Shown here: positions 1 through 9,204 of the stretch, in pieces
Position numbering within the stretch: position 1 is the first letter of the stretch
Layout of the letters: each line of letters begins with the position of its first letter
Origin: CAMDTE01 sp964504345
Lineage (GTDB): Bacteria; Bacteroidota; Bacteroidia; Flavobacteriales; Schleiferiaceae
Length of the DNA: 61,682 nt
NCBI GenBank assembly: GCA_964504345.1
Contig: CAZDDX010000010.1
Span: 1 to 61,682 of the forward strand
Reading direction: 5' to 3'
Program-made: the position numbers and the translations under genes
The notes under the pieces: model-generated
Databases searched by the model: none
The model's input: only the letters and a program-made list of their open reading frames with translations
What the model was told of the DNA's origin: nothing

Positions 1-292
1 CGTCCGGATTGGGCGTTCTCCCGGCCTGGTACTCCGCAAACATGGTGTCCACAATACGCTCCTTGTAGGGCCCGCTGAGGTCCATCACCTGAAAGGGAAT
101 CCCCAGGTGTTCGGCGACCAAGAGGGCGTCGTTGGAATCTTCAATCCACGGACACTCCGCCTCTAAGGTGACGGAGGCGTCGTTCCAGTTGCGCATGAAC
201 AAACCAATCACCTCGTGGCCTTGCTCCAGAAGCAACGCTGCCGCCAAAGAGCTGTCTACCCCCCCAGAGAGGCCTACCACCACGCGCGCCAT
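1..292 (-). CDS. mnmA: tRNA-specific 2-thiouridylase MnmA (partial, N-terminus)
   Basis: Only the first 97 codons lie in the window; the gene continues past base 1. MnmA puts sulfur on U34 of tRNA-Lys, -Glu and -Gln wobble positions using ATP and a persulfide donor in the cytoplasm. The visible start shows the PP-loop ATP-binding motif GLSGGVDSS at residues 5-13 and the family motif MRNWND near residue 32. Its ATG shares one base with the stop codon of the upstream gene (TGATG), so it is the promoter-distal gene of the dnaE operon and probably translationally coupled. Identification rests on the N-terminal quarter of the protein only. Confidence 0.93.
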   Translation of the reverse strand, partial: MARVVVGLSGGVDSSLAAALLLEQGHEVIGLFMRNWNDASVTLEAECPWIEDSNDALLVAEHLGIPFQVMDLSGPYKERIVDTMFAEYQAGRTPNPD

Positions 293-1029
293 CAGCGGTT
301 TTCGGTTTTGATCAAACGTCCGCCTTTGTACGTTTCCAATCGGACCGTCCTTCCGTCTTCAAAATAAACCCAAACGCCGGTTTTTAAGCCTTTTGCGTAT
401 GTTCCTTTGAACTTAAGCTTCCCATTGGAGTCAAAGGACTCGTAGAGCCCATCCAGCGTGCCTTTGAGGTAGGTGCACCGAACGCGTGGCTTTGCGTCTT
501 CGGAAAACGACGCGAAGGAACCGTTGCGGATGCCACCCGCGTAGCGAGTTTCGTCTGCGGTTTTGCCGTTGGGGTGGTACGTTAACCACAAACCGGACGG
601 CTGTCCTTTGGCGTAGTTTTCACGCGATAAAACCGAGCCGTCCGGACGGTAGTAGGTCCAGGTGCTGTCTTTTTGATTGGGACCCGTGTAAACACCAACG
701 GCCGCTTTTTTACCCTCTTCCGTGTATTCGGTTGCTTTGCACGCTCCGGTAGCTCCGCGGTAACGCATTTCGGCCATTTTTTGTCCGTTGGGGTGTAAAT
801 ACGTCCAATTTCCCACCGGAATTCCGTGCTGGAACTGGCCTTGATAACGCATGACCTTGCCTCCTTCGTGGTATTTCACCCACGTCCCGTGTTTCTTGCC
901 TTGATCGTCAACGGAGTTGCTCGCTTGTGCCTTCACTTCACTCACAAAACCGCACCAACCCATGGCCCAAAAAATGACCACCAACAACGCTGGAGACTGT
1001 ACCCGTTGATGGGTCCGACTTTTCTTCAT
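292..1029 (-). CDS. Exported MORN/YwqK-type repeat protein
   Basis: 245-aa protein with an N-terminal hydrophobic stretch (about residues 14-35) that reads as a signal peptide ending in VKAQA. The rest is a chain of short repeats of the form G-x-W-x-x-Y-x-x-G-G/D-x, as in MORN and 'toxin-antitoxin YwqK' repeat proteins (HGTWVKYHEGG, VGNWTYLHPNG, DSTWTYYRPDG, SGLWLTYHPNG, TGVWVYFEDG). Such proteins form elongated beta sheets; the role is not established and the YwqK antitoxin label should not be read as function. The start codon shares a base with the dnaE stop (TAATG) and its stop overlaps mnmA by one base, so it is embedded in the operon. Confidence 0.75.
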   Translation of the reverse strand: MKKSRTHQRVQSPALLVVIFWAMGWCGFVSEVKAQASNSVDDQGKKHGTWVKYHEGGKVMRYQGQFQHGIPVGNWTYLHPNGQKMAEMRYRGATGACKATEYTEEGKKAAVGVYTGPNQKDSTWTYYRPDGSVLSRENYAKGQPSGLWLTYHPNGKTADETRYAGGIRNGSFASFSEDAKPRVRCTYLKGTLDGLYESFDSNGKLKFKGTYAKGLKTGVWVYFEDGRTVRLETYKGGRLIKTENR

Positions 1030-4000
1030 TATGCTAATAGTTTAATGGCCTGCTCGCCCACTACGGACTCCAAGGCTTCCAGCAAAGGACGTTCCAACCG
1101 AACCCGGAGGGTGCGGCTCTTGCCCAAAATTCGCACACCCTGCTCTCCTTCCTGAATGCGGAAAGTAACTCGCTTGTCTCCCGAATGGGCGGAAAATATC
1201 CGGTGCATTTCGCTCATCTTGGCCGGCGTCAATTGATGCAAATCCAACGAAATTTCCATTTTTTGGGCCGTGCTCAAGACGTCCGCCAGCAATTTCATTT
1301 CGATCACTTGGATCACGTATCGCGCCGGACCGTCCTTGGGACCCCAGTTGGGTTTCTGGACGCGGCCCCGAACAAACAACAGCTGATCGTCCACCAAAAA
1401 ATGGCTGAATTTGAGGTAATCTTCCCCAAAAAGCACAATTTCTACCGAGCCTTCCTTGTCTTCCAATACAAACGAACCCATTTGTCGGCCCGTTTTGGTG
1501 GTGCGTGAGGCAGCTTGACTCACCATTCCTGCAACGGTGAAATCCCGGAAACCGGCGCCATTCACAAAAGCCTCGTGGGGATTCAACTCCGCCGCGCGGT
1601 TCCGCACAAAATGGCCCATTTCGTACTTGAACTGATCCAACGGGTGGGCGGAAATGTATACGCCATTAATTTCCTTCTCCTTCTTCAAAACGAGTAAGGG
1701 ATTGGGGATGGGAACGTCCGGGACAGTTGGCTCTTCCAAGACCACTTCACTCGCCTCTCCAAAAAGAGAGACCTGGCTGCTTCCGGCGTCGTCTTGAAAC
1801 ATCTGGCCGTAGCGCCTAACTTTCTCCAAATAAGGCTTTCCGTCCGACTCCTCGTAGAAGAAATGACCGCGGTGGGTTCCGGGCAAGGAATCCAAGGCAC
1901 CACCGGCGGCCAAGGCCTCCATGGTTCCTTTGTTGATGGCCCGAAGATCTACCCGCTTGACCAAATCGAACAAAGAAGTAAAAGGTCCCGTCTCCGTACG
2001 AACACGCACCAAGTGATCTACGGCTCCCTCGCCCACGCCGCGCATTCCGCCCAATCCAAAACGAATGGCTCCTTGGGCGTTGACCGTAAACGGCAGAATG
2101 GACTCGTTGACGTCTGGGCCCAGTACGGGAATTTTCATGCGGCGCGACTCGTCCATGAAGAACGTCACCTGCTTGATGTCGTCCATGTTGTTGGTCAACA
2201 CGGCGGCCATGTATTCGGCCGGATAATTGGCCTTGAGGTAAGCGGTTTGGTACGCCACCCAAGCATAACAGGTGGAGTGCGATTTGTTGAAGGCATAAGA
2301 AGCAAACGCTTCCCAGTCCTTCCACACTTTATCCAAAATCAGCTCCGGGTGGTTGCGCTCCTTGCCGCCCTCCAAGAACTTGGGCTTCAGTTTTGCCAGC
2401 AGCGCCGCATCTTTCTTGCCCATGGCCTTGCGCAGGACGTCGGCCTCGCCCTTGGAAAATCCCGCCAACTTTTGGGACAGACGCATGACCTGCTCCTGAT
2501 AGACCGTAATTCCGTAGGTTTCCTCCAGGAATTCCTGCATGTCCGGCAAGTCGTACGAGATGGGCTCGGTACCGTGCTTGCGTCGAATAAAAGCGGGAAT
2601 GTATTCCAAGGGGCCCGGTCGGTACAGGGCGTTCATGGCAATCAAGTCCTCAAAAACCGTAGGCTTGAGGTCCCGCAAGTGCTTCTGCATTCCGGCGGAT
2701 TCGTACTGAAAGATACCGACGGTGTCTCCCCGTTGAAACAAGGCGTAGGTAGCGGCGTCGTCGATGGGAATGGTTTCTAAATCCAGCTCGATTCCGTGCC
2801 TTTTTTGAATCAACTCCACGGCGTCCTTGAGGAGCGTCAGGGTTTTCAGGCCCAAAAAGTCCATCTTCAGCAGCCCCGCACTCTCCACCACCGCGTTGTC
2901 GAACTGGGTGCACCACATGGCGCTGTCCTTGGCCGTGGCCACCGGGATCAACTCGCGAATGTCTGTGGGCGTGATGATGACGCCGCACGCGTGGATGCCG
3001 GTGTTCCGGAGGGACCCCTCCAAAACCTGGGCTTGGCGCAGCGCTTCGGCTTCCATGGTGCCCGGCTCTTCCGCCATTCGGCGCAATTCCAAGGCCTTGG
3101 CATAATCCTCTTGACGCAAGGATTCACGCAGCTTTTTGTCGTCTACGGTCAATACCTCGAGCAAACTCTTGCCGTCCGGCATGCTTTTGGTCAACTTATC
3201 CGCGTCGGCAAAAGACAAATCCAAAACGCGCGCGGTGTCCTTGATGGAACTCTTCGCAGCCATGGATCCGTAGGTAATGATTTGCGCCACCTGACTGGAA
3301 CCGTACTTGTCAATAACGTACTGAATGACCCGATCGCGGCCCCGGTCGTCGAAATCAATATCGATATCCGGCAAGGATACACGATCCGGATTCAAAAAAC
3401 GTTCGAACAGGAGGTCGTACCGAATGGGGTCCACGTTGGTGATGCCAATGCAGTAGGCCACGGCCGAACCAGCCGCACTTCCCCGGCCCGGACCCACGCT
3501 GACGCCCATGCCCCGCGCCGCAGCGCAGAAGTCTTGTACGATCAAGAAGTAGCCCGGATAGCCGGTCTTTTCGATGGTGGCCAACTCAAAATCCAGACGC
3601 TCGCGTACCTCGTCGGACAAGGATTCACCGTAACGACGTTTGGCTCCTTCGTAGGTCAAATGACGCAAGTAGGCATTCTCTCCGCGTTTTCCGCCGTCCA
3701 CCGCATCTTCCTCAGACTCAAACTCCGCAGGAATGTCAAACTTGGGGAGCAGAACTTCGCGCGCCAAAGAATAGGTTTCTACGCGCTCCAACAAGGCAGC
3801 CAAATGCAGAAAACCTTCCGGTACGTCGGAAAAGGTGGCCCGCATTTCAGCCGTAGTGGTCATGTGGAACCGGTCGTTGGGCATGCCGTACCGGAATCCA
3901 CGTCCGCGCCCAATGGGCGTTGATTTCTTTTCAGAATCCTTGACGCACAACAAAATATCGTGCGCTTCGGCCTCGGATCGGTCCAAATAGAACGCATTAT

Positions 4001-5405
4001 TGGCCGGCACAAACGGGACGTCGTGTTTGCGGCACAATTCCAACAGCGCGTCGTTGATGGCGTCCTCCTCCGGCAAGCCGTGGCGGTTCAATTCCGCGTA
4101 AAACCGATCGCCAAACACTTCCTTGTACCACAGAAACGCCTCTTCGGCCTGCTTGAAGCCCACATTCGCAATGAGATGCGGAATTTCGCCCGACAGCCCT
4201 CCGGTCAGGGCCACCACACCCTCGGTGTGCTGCTTCAAAAGGTCTTTGTCGATGCGGGGGACGTAGTAAAACCCGTCGATAAACCCAGCGGAACTCAGTT
4301 TGGCCAAGTTCTGGTACCCCTTTTTGTTCAACGCCAATAAAGGCACCAAAAAGCCATCGTCTTTGACGCTTTTGTCCCGATGGTTGCGGCAAATGAATGC
4401 CTCATACCCCACCAAGGCCTTGAGTTCAGGCGTTCCTTCCGCGCGGTTTTTGTTGACGGAATCCACGGCTTTCACGAACTGAAAGGCGCCCATCATGTTT
4501 CCGGTGTCCGTCAGGGCAATTGCCGGCTGACCTTCGGACACCGCGCGCTTAACTAGGCCCTCCACCCGAGCGGTGGCCTGCAAAACGGAAAACTGGGAAT
4601 GCAAATGGACGTGGAAAAATGTACCCGATTCGACCGTGGATTCTGCGGATCGCGTAGGCAGCTGGGGTACTGCGGCCTCCAATTCGGCAACGGGAGTCAC
4701 CGCAGGAGCGGACAACTTCATCCGGGCACTAGCTGCCTTGAGATCCCGGTGTGCTATTCCCCAAGTCCCAACGCCCTCCGGATAAGAAGCGCGAATGCCT
4801 GCCGCCGCCGCACCCAAACGCTCGTTCGGATAAAATCCACGAGCCGCCAATTCCAAAAAGACCCGCGAACTCGCTTCAACGTCTGCCGTTGCATTGTGGG
4901 CCAGGTCAAAACCGGTGCCAAATACCTGGTGGTACAACTCCTCCAGCTTGGGAAACTTGAACTTTCCTCCGCGCCCACCGGGTAGCTGACACAGTATGGC
5001 CGTGTCTTCCCAGCAAGTATCAATGACGGGTACGTTGGGAAGCGGATTTTCCAGACCGGCCCGGAAATACTCCCCGCCCAAAACGAGCTGATCGTACTCC
5101 AAGTTGTGGCCCACCAATCGCGTGGCTTGCGCAACAGCTCGATTGAACGCGAGCAACGCCTCGCTCAAGGCAACCCCTTCAGCTTGCGCTAAGGCCGTGG
5201 AGATTCCGTGGATGGATTCCGCCTTAAACGGAATGTTGAAGCCGTCCGGACGAATGAGGAAATCCGCCTGCTGCACCAACACGCCCTGCAGATCGTGCAG
5301 TTGCCACGCCAGTTGAACCACGCGCGGCCAAGCAGCCTCATCCGTATACGGGGCTGATTTATTGCCAATTAGGCCTGTAGTTTCGGTATCAAATACGAGG
5401 TACAT
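1029..5405 (-). CDS. dnaE: DNA polymerase III subunit alpha with N-terminal DEDDh exonuclease
   Basis: 1458-aa replicative polymerase. Residues 1-190 are a DnaQ-like 3'-5' exonuclease: FDTETTG at 5-11 gives the first Asp/Glu pair, and HNATADVEA near 190 supplies the His and last Asp of a DEDDh set. A PHP domain starts at HVHLHSQFS (about residue 263). The polymerase core has the DIDIDFDDRGRD catalytic acidic motif around residue 680 and LNPDRVSLPD just before it. An OB-fold follows at about 1270-1350. The built-in proofreading domain is normal for Bacteroidota DnaE and explains the length, which is longer than the E. coli enzyme. The start lies 9 nt after the rimO stop, with a purine-rich AGAGGAAC stretch before the ATG. 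Confidence 0.96.
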   Translation of the reverse strand: MYLVFDTETTGLIGNKSAPYTDEAAWPRVVQLAWQLHDLQGVLVQQADFLIRPDGFNIPFKAESIHGISTALAQAEGVALSEALLAFNRAVAQATRLVGHNLEYDQLVLGGEYFRAGLENPLPNVPVIDTCWEDTAILCQLPGGRGGKFKFPKLEELYHQVFGTGFDLAHNATADVEASSRVFLELAARGFYPNERLGAAAAGIRASYPEGVGTWGIAHRDLKAASARMKLSAPAVTPVAELEAAVPQLPTRSAESTVESGTFFHVHLHSQFSVLQATARVEGLVKRAVSEGQPAIALTDTGNMMGAFQFVKAVDSVNKNRAEGTPELKALVGYEAFICRNHRDKSVKDDGFLVPLLALNKKGYQNLAKLSSAGFIDGFYYVPRIDKDLLKQHTEGVVALTGGLSGEIPHLIANVGFKQAEEAFLWYKEVFGDRFYAELNRHGLPEEDAINDALLELCRKHDVPFVPANNAFYLDRSEAEAHDILLCVKDSEKKSTPIGRGRGFRYGMPNDRFHMTTTAEMRATFSDVPEGFLHLAALLERVETYSLAREVLLPKFDIPAEFESEEDAVDGGKRGENAYLRHLTYEGAKRRYGESLSDEVRERLDFELATIEKTGYPGYFLIVQDFCAAARGMGVSVGPGRGSAAGSAVAYCIGITNVDPIRYDLLFERFLNPDRVSLPDIDIDFDDRGRDRVIQYVIDKYGSSQVAQIITYGSMAAKSSIKDTARVLDLSFADADKLTKSMPDGKSLLEVLTVDDKKLRESLRQEDYAKALELRRMAEEPGTMEAEALRQAQVLEGSLRNTGIHACGVIITPTDIRELIPVATAKDSAMWCTQFDNAVVESAGLLKMDFLGLKTLTLLKDAVELIQKRHGIELDLETIPIDDAATYALFQRGDTVGIFQYESAGMQKHLRDLKPTVFEDLIAMNALYRPGPLEYIPAFIRRKHGTEPISYDLPDMQEFLEETYGITVYQEQVMRLSQKLAGFSKGEADVLRKAMGKKDAALLAKLKPKFLEGGKERNHPELILDKVWKDWEAFASYAFNKSHSTCYAWVAYQTAYLKANYPAEYMAAVLTNNMDDIKQVTFFMDESRRMKIPVLGPDVNESILPFTVNAQGAIRFGLGGMRGVGEGAVDHLVRVRTETGPFTSLFDLVKRVDLRAINKGTMEALAAGGALDSLPGTHRGHFFYEESDGKPYLEKVRRYGQMFQDDAGSSQVSLFGEASEVVLEEPTVPDVPIPNPLLVLKKEKEINGVYISAHPLDQFKYEMGHFVRNRAAELNPHEAFVNGAGFRDFTVAGMVSQAASRTTKTGRQMGSFVLEDKEGSVEIVLFGEDYLKFSHFLVDDQLLFVRGRVQKPNWGPKDGPARYVIQVIEMKLLADVLSTAQKMEISLDLHQLTPAKMSEMHRIFSAHSGDKRVTFRIQEGEQGVRILGKSRTLRVRLERPLLEALESVVGEQAIKLLA

Positions 5406-5414
5406 GGAGTTCCT

Positions 5415-6731
5415 CTAAGGTACCAACTCCGCGTGCAAATCGTACTCCGTTGCGTCTACAATTTTTACCGTTGCAAACCGGCCCGGGGTCAAGGAATAGG
5501 CTCCAAAAGGAATCCAAACTTCGTTATCAACGTCCGGGCTGTCGAATTCCGTGCGGCCCACGTAGTGCTCCCCTTCCACGCGGTCCACCAAAATACGGAG
5601 GGTTTGTCCCACGCGCAAGGCGTTCATCTCGGCGGAAATTTCCATTTGTGCTTCCATGATGGCATCGGCCCGACGTTGTTTCTCTTCCGCGGGAACGTCG
5701 TCCACCAAGGCATGAGCCGTGGTGTTTTCTTCGTGGGAATAGGGGAAAACGCCCAATCGATCAAAACGCATTTCCTTCACCCACGCCAGAAGCTCGTTGA
5801 AATCCGATTCGGTTTCGCCCGGATACCCCACGATCAAGGTGGTTCGTATGGCCATTCCCGGAACAGCTGAACGCATTTTGTCCAGCAATCGGGTGGTTTT
5901 CTCTTTGGTGGTGCCGCGCTTCATGCTCTTCAAAACGCTGTCCACGGCGTGTTGCAAGGGGATGTCTACGTACGTGCACACCTTGGGCTCTTCGCGGATG
6001 ACGTCCAACACATCTTCGGGGAATCCGGTTGGAAACAAATAGTGCAAGCGAATCCACTCTATACCTTCTACTTGAACCAGTTCGCGAAGGAGAGCCGCCA
6101 ACTTCCGTTCCTTGTATAAATCCAGTCCGTAGTACGTCAGGTCTTGGGCAATGAGGATCAACTCTACCACCCCTTTGGCGGCCAACTTCCGCGCTTCCTC
6201 CACCAACTCCTCCATGGGTTTGGACTTGTGTCCACCGCGCATGAGGGGAATGGCACAAAATGAACAAGGACGATCGCAGCCTTCGGAGATTTTCAAATAA
6301 GCGTAGTGCCGCGGGGTGGCCAACAGGCGTTCTCCCACCAGTTGCTGCCGGTAATCCGCTCCCAACGCCTTCAACAAAAGCGGCAAGTCACGGGTTCCAA
6401 AATACTGATTTACATCGGGAATCTCCCGCTCCAAATCCGGCTTGTACCGCTCGGACAAACAACCGGTCACAAAGACCTTTTCTACCTCACCGCGCTGCTT
6501 TTTCTCCACGTAGGTCAGGATCGTATCAATGGACTCCTGTTTGGCATTGTCGATAAAACCGCACGTATTGATGACCACTACCTCGCCTTCTTCCGCGCCG
6601 GAGGCCTCGTGAACCACGTCCTTTCCAGCCGCTTTCAGTTGCCCCATCAACACTTCGGAATCGTAGGTATTCTTGGAACAACCCAGGGTAACAACGTTGA
6701 TCCGGTTCTTTTTGTAACTCTTCGTACGCAT
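5415..6731 (-). CDS. rimO: Ribosomal protein uS12 methylthiotransferase RimO
   Basis: 438-aa radical-SAM enzyme that methylthiolates an aspartate of ribosomal protein S12. The N-terminal UPF0004 domain has its three cluster cysteines (C18 in TLGCSKN, C57 in NTCGF, C91 in TGCLSE). The radical-SAM motif CxxxCxxC is C152, C156, C159 in SEGCDRPCSFCAIP. The C-terminal 70 residues look like a TRAM RNA-binding domain. TLGCSKNTYDSE with no MiaB-type signature separates it from MiaB. It lies between amn and dnaE with short gaps and is probably cotranscribed; ftsY-rimO proximity is common in this phylum. Confidence 0.95.
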   Translation of the reverse strand: MRTKSYKKNRINVVTLGCSKNTYDSEVLMGQLKAAGKDVVHEASGAEEGEVVVINTCGFIDNAKQESIDTILTYVEKKQRGEVEKVFVTGCLSERYKPDLEREIPDVNQYFGTRDLPLLLKALGADYRQQLVGERLLATPRHYAYLKISEGCDRPCSFCAIPLMRGGHKSKPMEELVEEARKLAAKGVVELILIAQDLTYYGLDLYKERKLAALLRELVQVEGIEWIRLHYLFPTGFPEDVLDVIREEPKVCTYVDIPLQHAVDSVLKSMKRGTTKEKTTRLLDKMRSAVPGMAIRTTLIVGYPGETESDFNELLAWVKEMRFDRLGVFPYSHEENTTAHALVDDVPAEEKQRRADAIMEAQMEISAEMNALRVGQTLRILVDRVEGEHYVGRTEFDSPDVDNEVWIPFGAYSLTPGRFATVKIVDATEYDLHAELVP

Positions 6732-6738
6732 GGTATCG

Positions 6739-7509
6739 TTAAAACTTTAGGTGCCGGACGGACTGGCCGTGGTCTTTAATTTCGTTTAATGCCGCAATGC
6801 CAATTTCGATGTGGGAATCCACGAATTGGCCGGAAACTTTGGCATCCGATGCCTCGGTTTTTACGCCTTCAGGAACCATCGGTTGGTCCGAAACCAACAA
6901 CAGAGCCCCCAAGGGAATCCGATTTTTAAATCCCGCACTGAACAACGTTGCCGTTTCCATGTCAATGGCCATGGCACGGATCTCGTTTAAGTAATTTTTA
7001 AAAGCTTCATCGTGTTCCCAAACACGACGGTTGGTGGTGTATACCGTACCGGTCCAGTAATCCAGGTTCCGCATGCGAATCACGTGGCTCGCAGCACGTT
7101 GAACACTGAAGGCCGGGAGGGCTGGAACTTCCTTTGGGAAATAGGCATCCGAGGTACCTTCTCCCCGAATGGCTCCAATGGGAAGAATGAAATCTCCAAC
7201 TTCTGTGCGCTTTTTCAACCCGCCACATTTGCCCAAAAACAAGACCGCTTTGGGTTGAATGGCGCTCAATAAATCCATGACCGTGGCAGCATTGGGACTG
7301 CCCATACCAAAATTGATGATGCCCAATTCACCGGCAATGGCGGACCGGAACGGTCGATTTTCACCCCGAACCGGGACCGAGTTATTCGCCGCAAATCGAT
7401 GAACGTAGTCGTCGAAATTGGTCAAAAGCAAATATTCCGGAACCTCTTCCAGCTGCAATCCGGTGTACCGCGGCAGCCAATTTTGGGTGATTTCTTCTTT
7501 GGTTTTCAT
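6739..7509 (-). CDS. amn: AMP nucleosidase
   Basis: 256-aa short-form AMP nucleosidase of the Bacteroidota type (the E. coli Amn is about twice as long). It belongs to the PNP/UDP phosphorylase fold and is expected to split AMP into adenine and ribose 5-phosphate. The glycine-rich FGMGSPNAAT, VLFLGKCGG and the ribose-binding MAIDMETATLFSAG segment are typical of the family. It starts 17 nt after the ftsY stop and ends 7 nt before the rimO start, so it is an operon member. Substrate is inferred from similarity to this clade. Confidence 0.88.
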   Translation of the reverse strand: MKTKEEITQNWLPRYTGLQLEEVPEYLLLTNFDDYVHRFAANNSVPVRGENRPFRSAIAGELGIINFGMGSPNAATVMDLLSAIQPKAVLFLGKCGGLKKRTEVGDFILPIGAIRGEGTSDAYFPKEVPALPAFSVQRAASHVIRMRNLDYWTGTVYTTNRRVWEHDEAFKNYLNEIRAMAIDMETATLFSAGFKNRIPLGALLLVSDQPMVPEGVKTEASDAKVSGQFVDSHIEIGIAALNEIKDHGQSVRHLKF

Positions 7510-7526
7510 GAGGCTGAACGCTTGAT

Positions 7527-8453
7527 TCAGTGTTCTTGAAGGGGTTCAAACAACGACCGAACAAAGGCTCGCGGCTCAAATACGTGCAAGTCTTCTGCGC
7601 GTTCACCAGTCCCCGAAAAACGAACCGGCATCGCCATTTGGTGCGCTAAAGCCAAGGCCACGCCACCCCGTGCGGTACCGTCCAACTTGGTCAATACCAA
7701 TCCTGTTACGTCCGTGACCGCTGCAAATTGCTTTGCTTGTTCCAACGCATTTTGGCCGGTGGATGCATCCAAAACCAGCAACACCTCGTGCGGAGCCCCG
7801 GGCAAGGCTTTCTCCACCGCGCGTTTAATCTTTGCCAACTCGTTCATCAAGTTGACCTTGTTGTGTAAACGTCCAGCCGTATCTACTAAAACGACGTCTG
7901 CTTGCTGCTCCACGGCCTTCTGGACCGTGGTGAAAGCCACAGCAGCGGGGTCTGCATTCATTCCCAGGTTCACGCATTCTACACCGGAACGCTCGCACCA
8001 GCGAACCAATTGGTCCACCGCCGCCGCGCGAAAAGTGTCCGCAGCGCCCACCAAAACTTTTTTTCCGTCCGCCTTCCAACGCGCGGCCAACTTCCCGATG
8101 CTGGTGGTTTTGCCTACCCCGTTTACACCCACCACCAACACCACGTGCGGGCGATTGGGGAGGTTGAATCCGGGATTTCCCATGCGTTTTTGGGACGCCT
8201 CAACCAACAATGCTTCGGTTTCTTCTTCCAAAAGCTGGAGCAGCTGGTCGGTGCCAACATACTTATCGCGCGCAACACGCGCTTCGAGGCGTTTAACGAT
8301 TTCCAACGTAGTCTCAATACCCACATCGGAGGTAACCAAGGCGGTCTCCACGGCATCCAGAACCTCGTCGTCAACGGTTGATTTTCCCGCAACGGCGTGC
8401 ACCAATTTGCCAAAAAAGCCGGCTTTTGTTTTGTCTAAACCAAAAAATCCCAT
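7527..8453 (-). CDS. ftsY: Signal recognition particle receptor FtsY
   Basis: 308-aa SRP-receptor GTPase of the NG-domain type, which docks SRP-ribosome complexes at the inner membrane. Seen: helical N domain (VDDEVLDAVETALVTSDVG), P-loop GVNGVGKTT near residue 110, DTAGRLHNK, and the closing TKLDGTARGG. The reading frame is open for 16 further codons upstream, but that extension would have to be translated through the terminator hairpin at 8466-8490. MGFFGL at 8453 matches how family members begin, so I take that start. A -7-like box TACCTTTT lies 3 nt before this ATG. Confidence 0.94.
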   Translation of the reverse strand: MGFFGLDKTKAGFFGKLVHAVAGKSTVDDEVLDAVETALVTSDVGIETTLEIVKRLEARVARDKYVGTDQLLQLLEEETEALLVEASQKRMGNPGFNLPNRPHVVLVVGVNGVGKTTSIGKLAARWKADGKKVLVGAADTFRAAAVDQLVRWCERSGVECVNLGMNADPAAVAFTTVQKAVEQQADVVLVDTAGRLHNKVNLMNELAKIKRAVEKALPGAPHEVLLVLDASTGQNALEQAKQFAAVTDVTGLVLTKLDGTARGGVALALAHQMAMPVRFSGTGERAEDLHVFEPRAFVRSLFEPLQEH

Positions 8454-8456
8454 GCG

Positions 8457-8464
8457 AAAAGGTA
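8457..8464 (-). promoter_or_regulatory. Candidate -7 box of ftsY
   Basis: TACCTTTT on the minus strand, one mismatch to the Bacteroidota TAnnTTTG box. It sits directly after the T-tract of the preceding terminator and 3 nt before the ftsY ATG, so a transcript from it would have essentially no leader. I see no convincing -33 element. Confidence 0.4.
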
Positions 8465-8465
8465 C

Positions 8466-8490
8466 AAAAAAACCGCCCCTAGGAGCGGTT
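8466..8490 (-). terminator. Rho-independent terminator of the rpmB-rpmG-DUF4295 operon
   Basis: Minus-strand hairpin AACCGC...GCGGTT with inner C/G pairs, followed by seven T residues. It separates the ribosomal-protein genes from ftsY. Confidence 0.8.
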
Positions 8491-8516
8491 TTGGTTTTCA
8501 TTCAACCGAACAAAGA

Positions 8517-8669
8517 TCAACCTTTGAAAAAGTCAGCTGACTGGTCTTTGTTGATGATTTTTTCTTCAAAGGTGTATGCACCGGATTTGTCACTGCGCGT
8601 CATCTTAATAACACGTGTGTACATCACGGATCCTTCTTTCTTCAGGGTAGCAACTACTTTCTTTGCCAT
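8517..8669 (-). CDS. DUF4295 family protein
   Basis: 50-aa basic protein read directly from the sequence, starting MAKKVVATLKKEGS and ending ADFFKG. It fits the DUF4295 family, which in Bacteroidota is found right after the genes for ribosomal proteins bL28 and bL33, as here. A ribosome-linked role is a guess from position and charge. It starts 8 nt after the rpmG stop and is followed by a terminator, so it ends the operon. Confidence 0.88.
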   Translation of the reverse strand: MAKKVVATLKKEGSVMYTRVIKMTRSDKSGAYTFEEKIINKDQSADFFKG

Positions 8670-8677
8670 GATTCACC

Positions 8678-8860
8678 TTATTTGATTTCCTTGTGCACCG
8701 TCATGCGGCGAAGGATGGGGTTGAACTTCTTGATCTCCATGCGATCCGGGGTATTCTTCTTGTTCTTCGTAGTGATGTAACGAGAAGTTCCGGGTTTGCC
8801 AGATTCCTTGTGCTCGGTGCACTCCAAGATTACTTGGACGCGATTGCCTCTCTTAGCCAT
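8678..8860 (-). CDS. rpmG: 50S ribosomal protein bL33
   Basis: 60-aa protein with the bL33 sequence RGNRVQVILECTEHKESG, RYITTKNKKNTPDR and KKFNPILRR. It carries a single Cys (C14) and no CxxC pairs, so it is the zinc-free (C-minus) type. It lies between rpmB (12-nt gap) and the DUF4295 gene. Confidence 0.97.
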   Translation of the reverse strand: MAKRGNRVQVILECTEHKESGKPGTSRYITTKNKKNTPDRMEIKKFNPILRRMTVHKEIK

Positions 8861-8872
8861 GGCTCAATGCTG

Positions 8873-9112
8873 TTATTTGGTCGTAAATCCATTCGAACGA
8901 GCATCGGCCAAAACGGCATCGATCCCCTTCTTGTTCACCGTTTTCAAAGCAGCTGCAGAGATTCGCAGGACAACCCACTTATCTTCTGCCGCAACGTAAA
9001 AACGCTTGCGGAGCAAGTTCACGCTGAACTTGCGCTTATTCTTCTTGTTCGAGAAAGACACGTAATTGCCAGTCATGGCCTTCTTTCCCGTCAATTCACA
9101 CACTCGTGACAT
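8873..9112 (-). CDS. rpmB: 50S ribosomal protein bL28
   Basis: 79-aa protein with the bL28 hallmarks MSRVCELTGKKAMTGNYVS and SNKKNKRKFSVNL. It is the first gene of the operon; a promoter with both a -33 and a -7 element lies just upstream. Confidence 0.97.
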   Translation of the reverse strand: MSRVCELTGKKAMTGNYVSFSNKKNKRKFSVNLLRKRFYVAAEDKWVVLRISAAALKTVNKKGIDAVLADARSNGFTTK

Positions 9113-9133
9113 GGTCGCGCTTTATTAGGGTCG

Positions 9134-9163
9134 CAAATTTACAATAAAAATCGAAAAAACCAA
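9134..9163 (-). promoter_or_regulatory. Promoter of rpmB-rpmG-DUF4295
   Basis: Minus strand: -33 TTGG (9160-9163), 18-nt spacer, -7 TAAATTTG (9134-9141), followed by CG. This matches the Bacteroidota TTTG/TAnnTTTG promoter and predicts a leader of roughly 15-20 nt before rpmB. Confidence 0.7.
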
Positions 9164-9204
9164 CGAAATCTTCAACTCTTCCTGCAATTGATGCATTTGG
9201 GGGT

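Noticed and set aside
292..1029. YwqK-like protein as the antitoxin of a toxin-antitoxin pair
   Set aside because: It has a signal peptide and sits in the dnaE-mnmA operon with no toxin gene; the repeat is a general MORN-type fold.
1794..3923. Long open frames (328 and 375 codons) on the plus strand inside dnaE
   Set aside because: They lie antisense to the conserved polymerase core, have no recognisable motifs, and arise from codon bias in GC-rich DNA.
1029..5405. Exonuclease-polymerase fusion in dnaE as a novelty
   Set aside because: Bacteroidota DnaE commonly carries this N-terminal proofreading domain.
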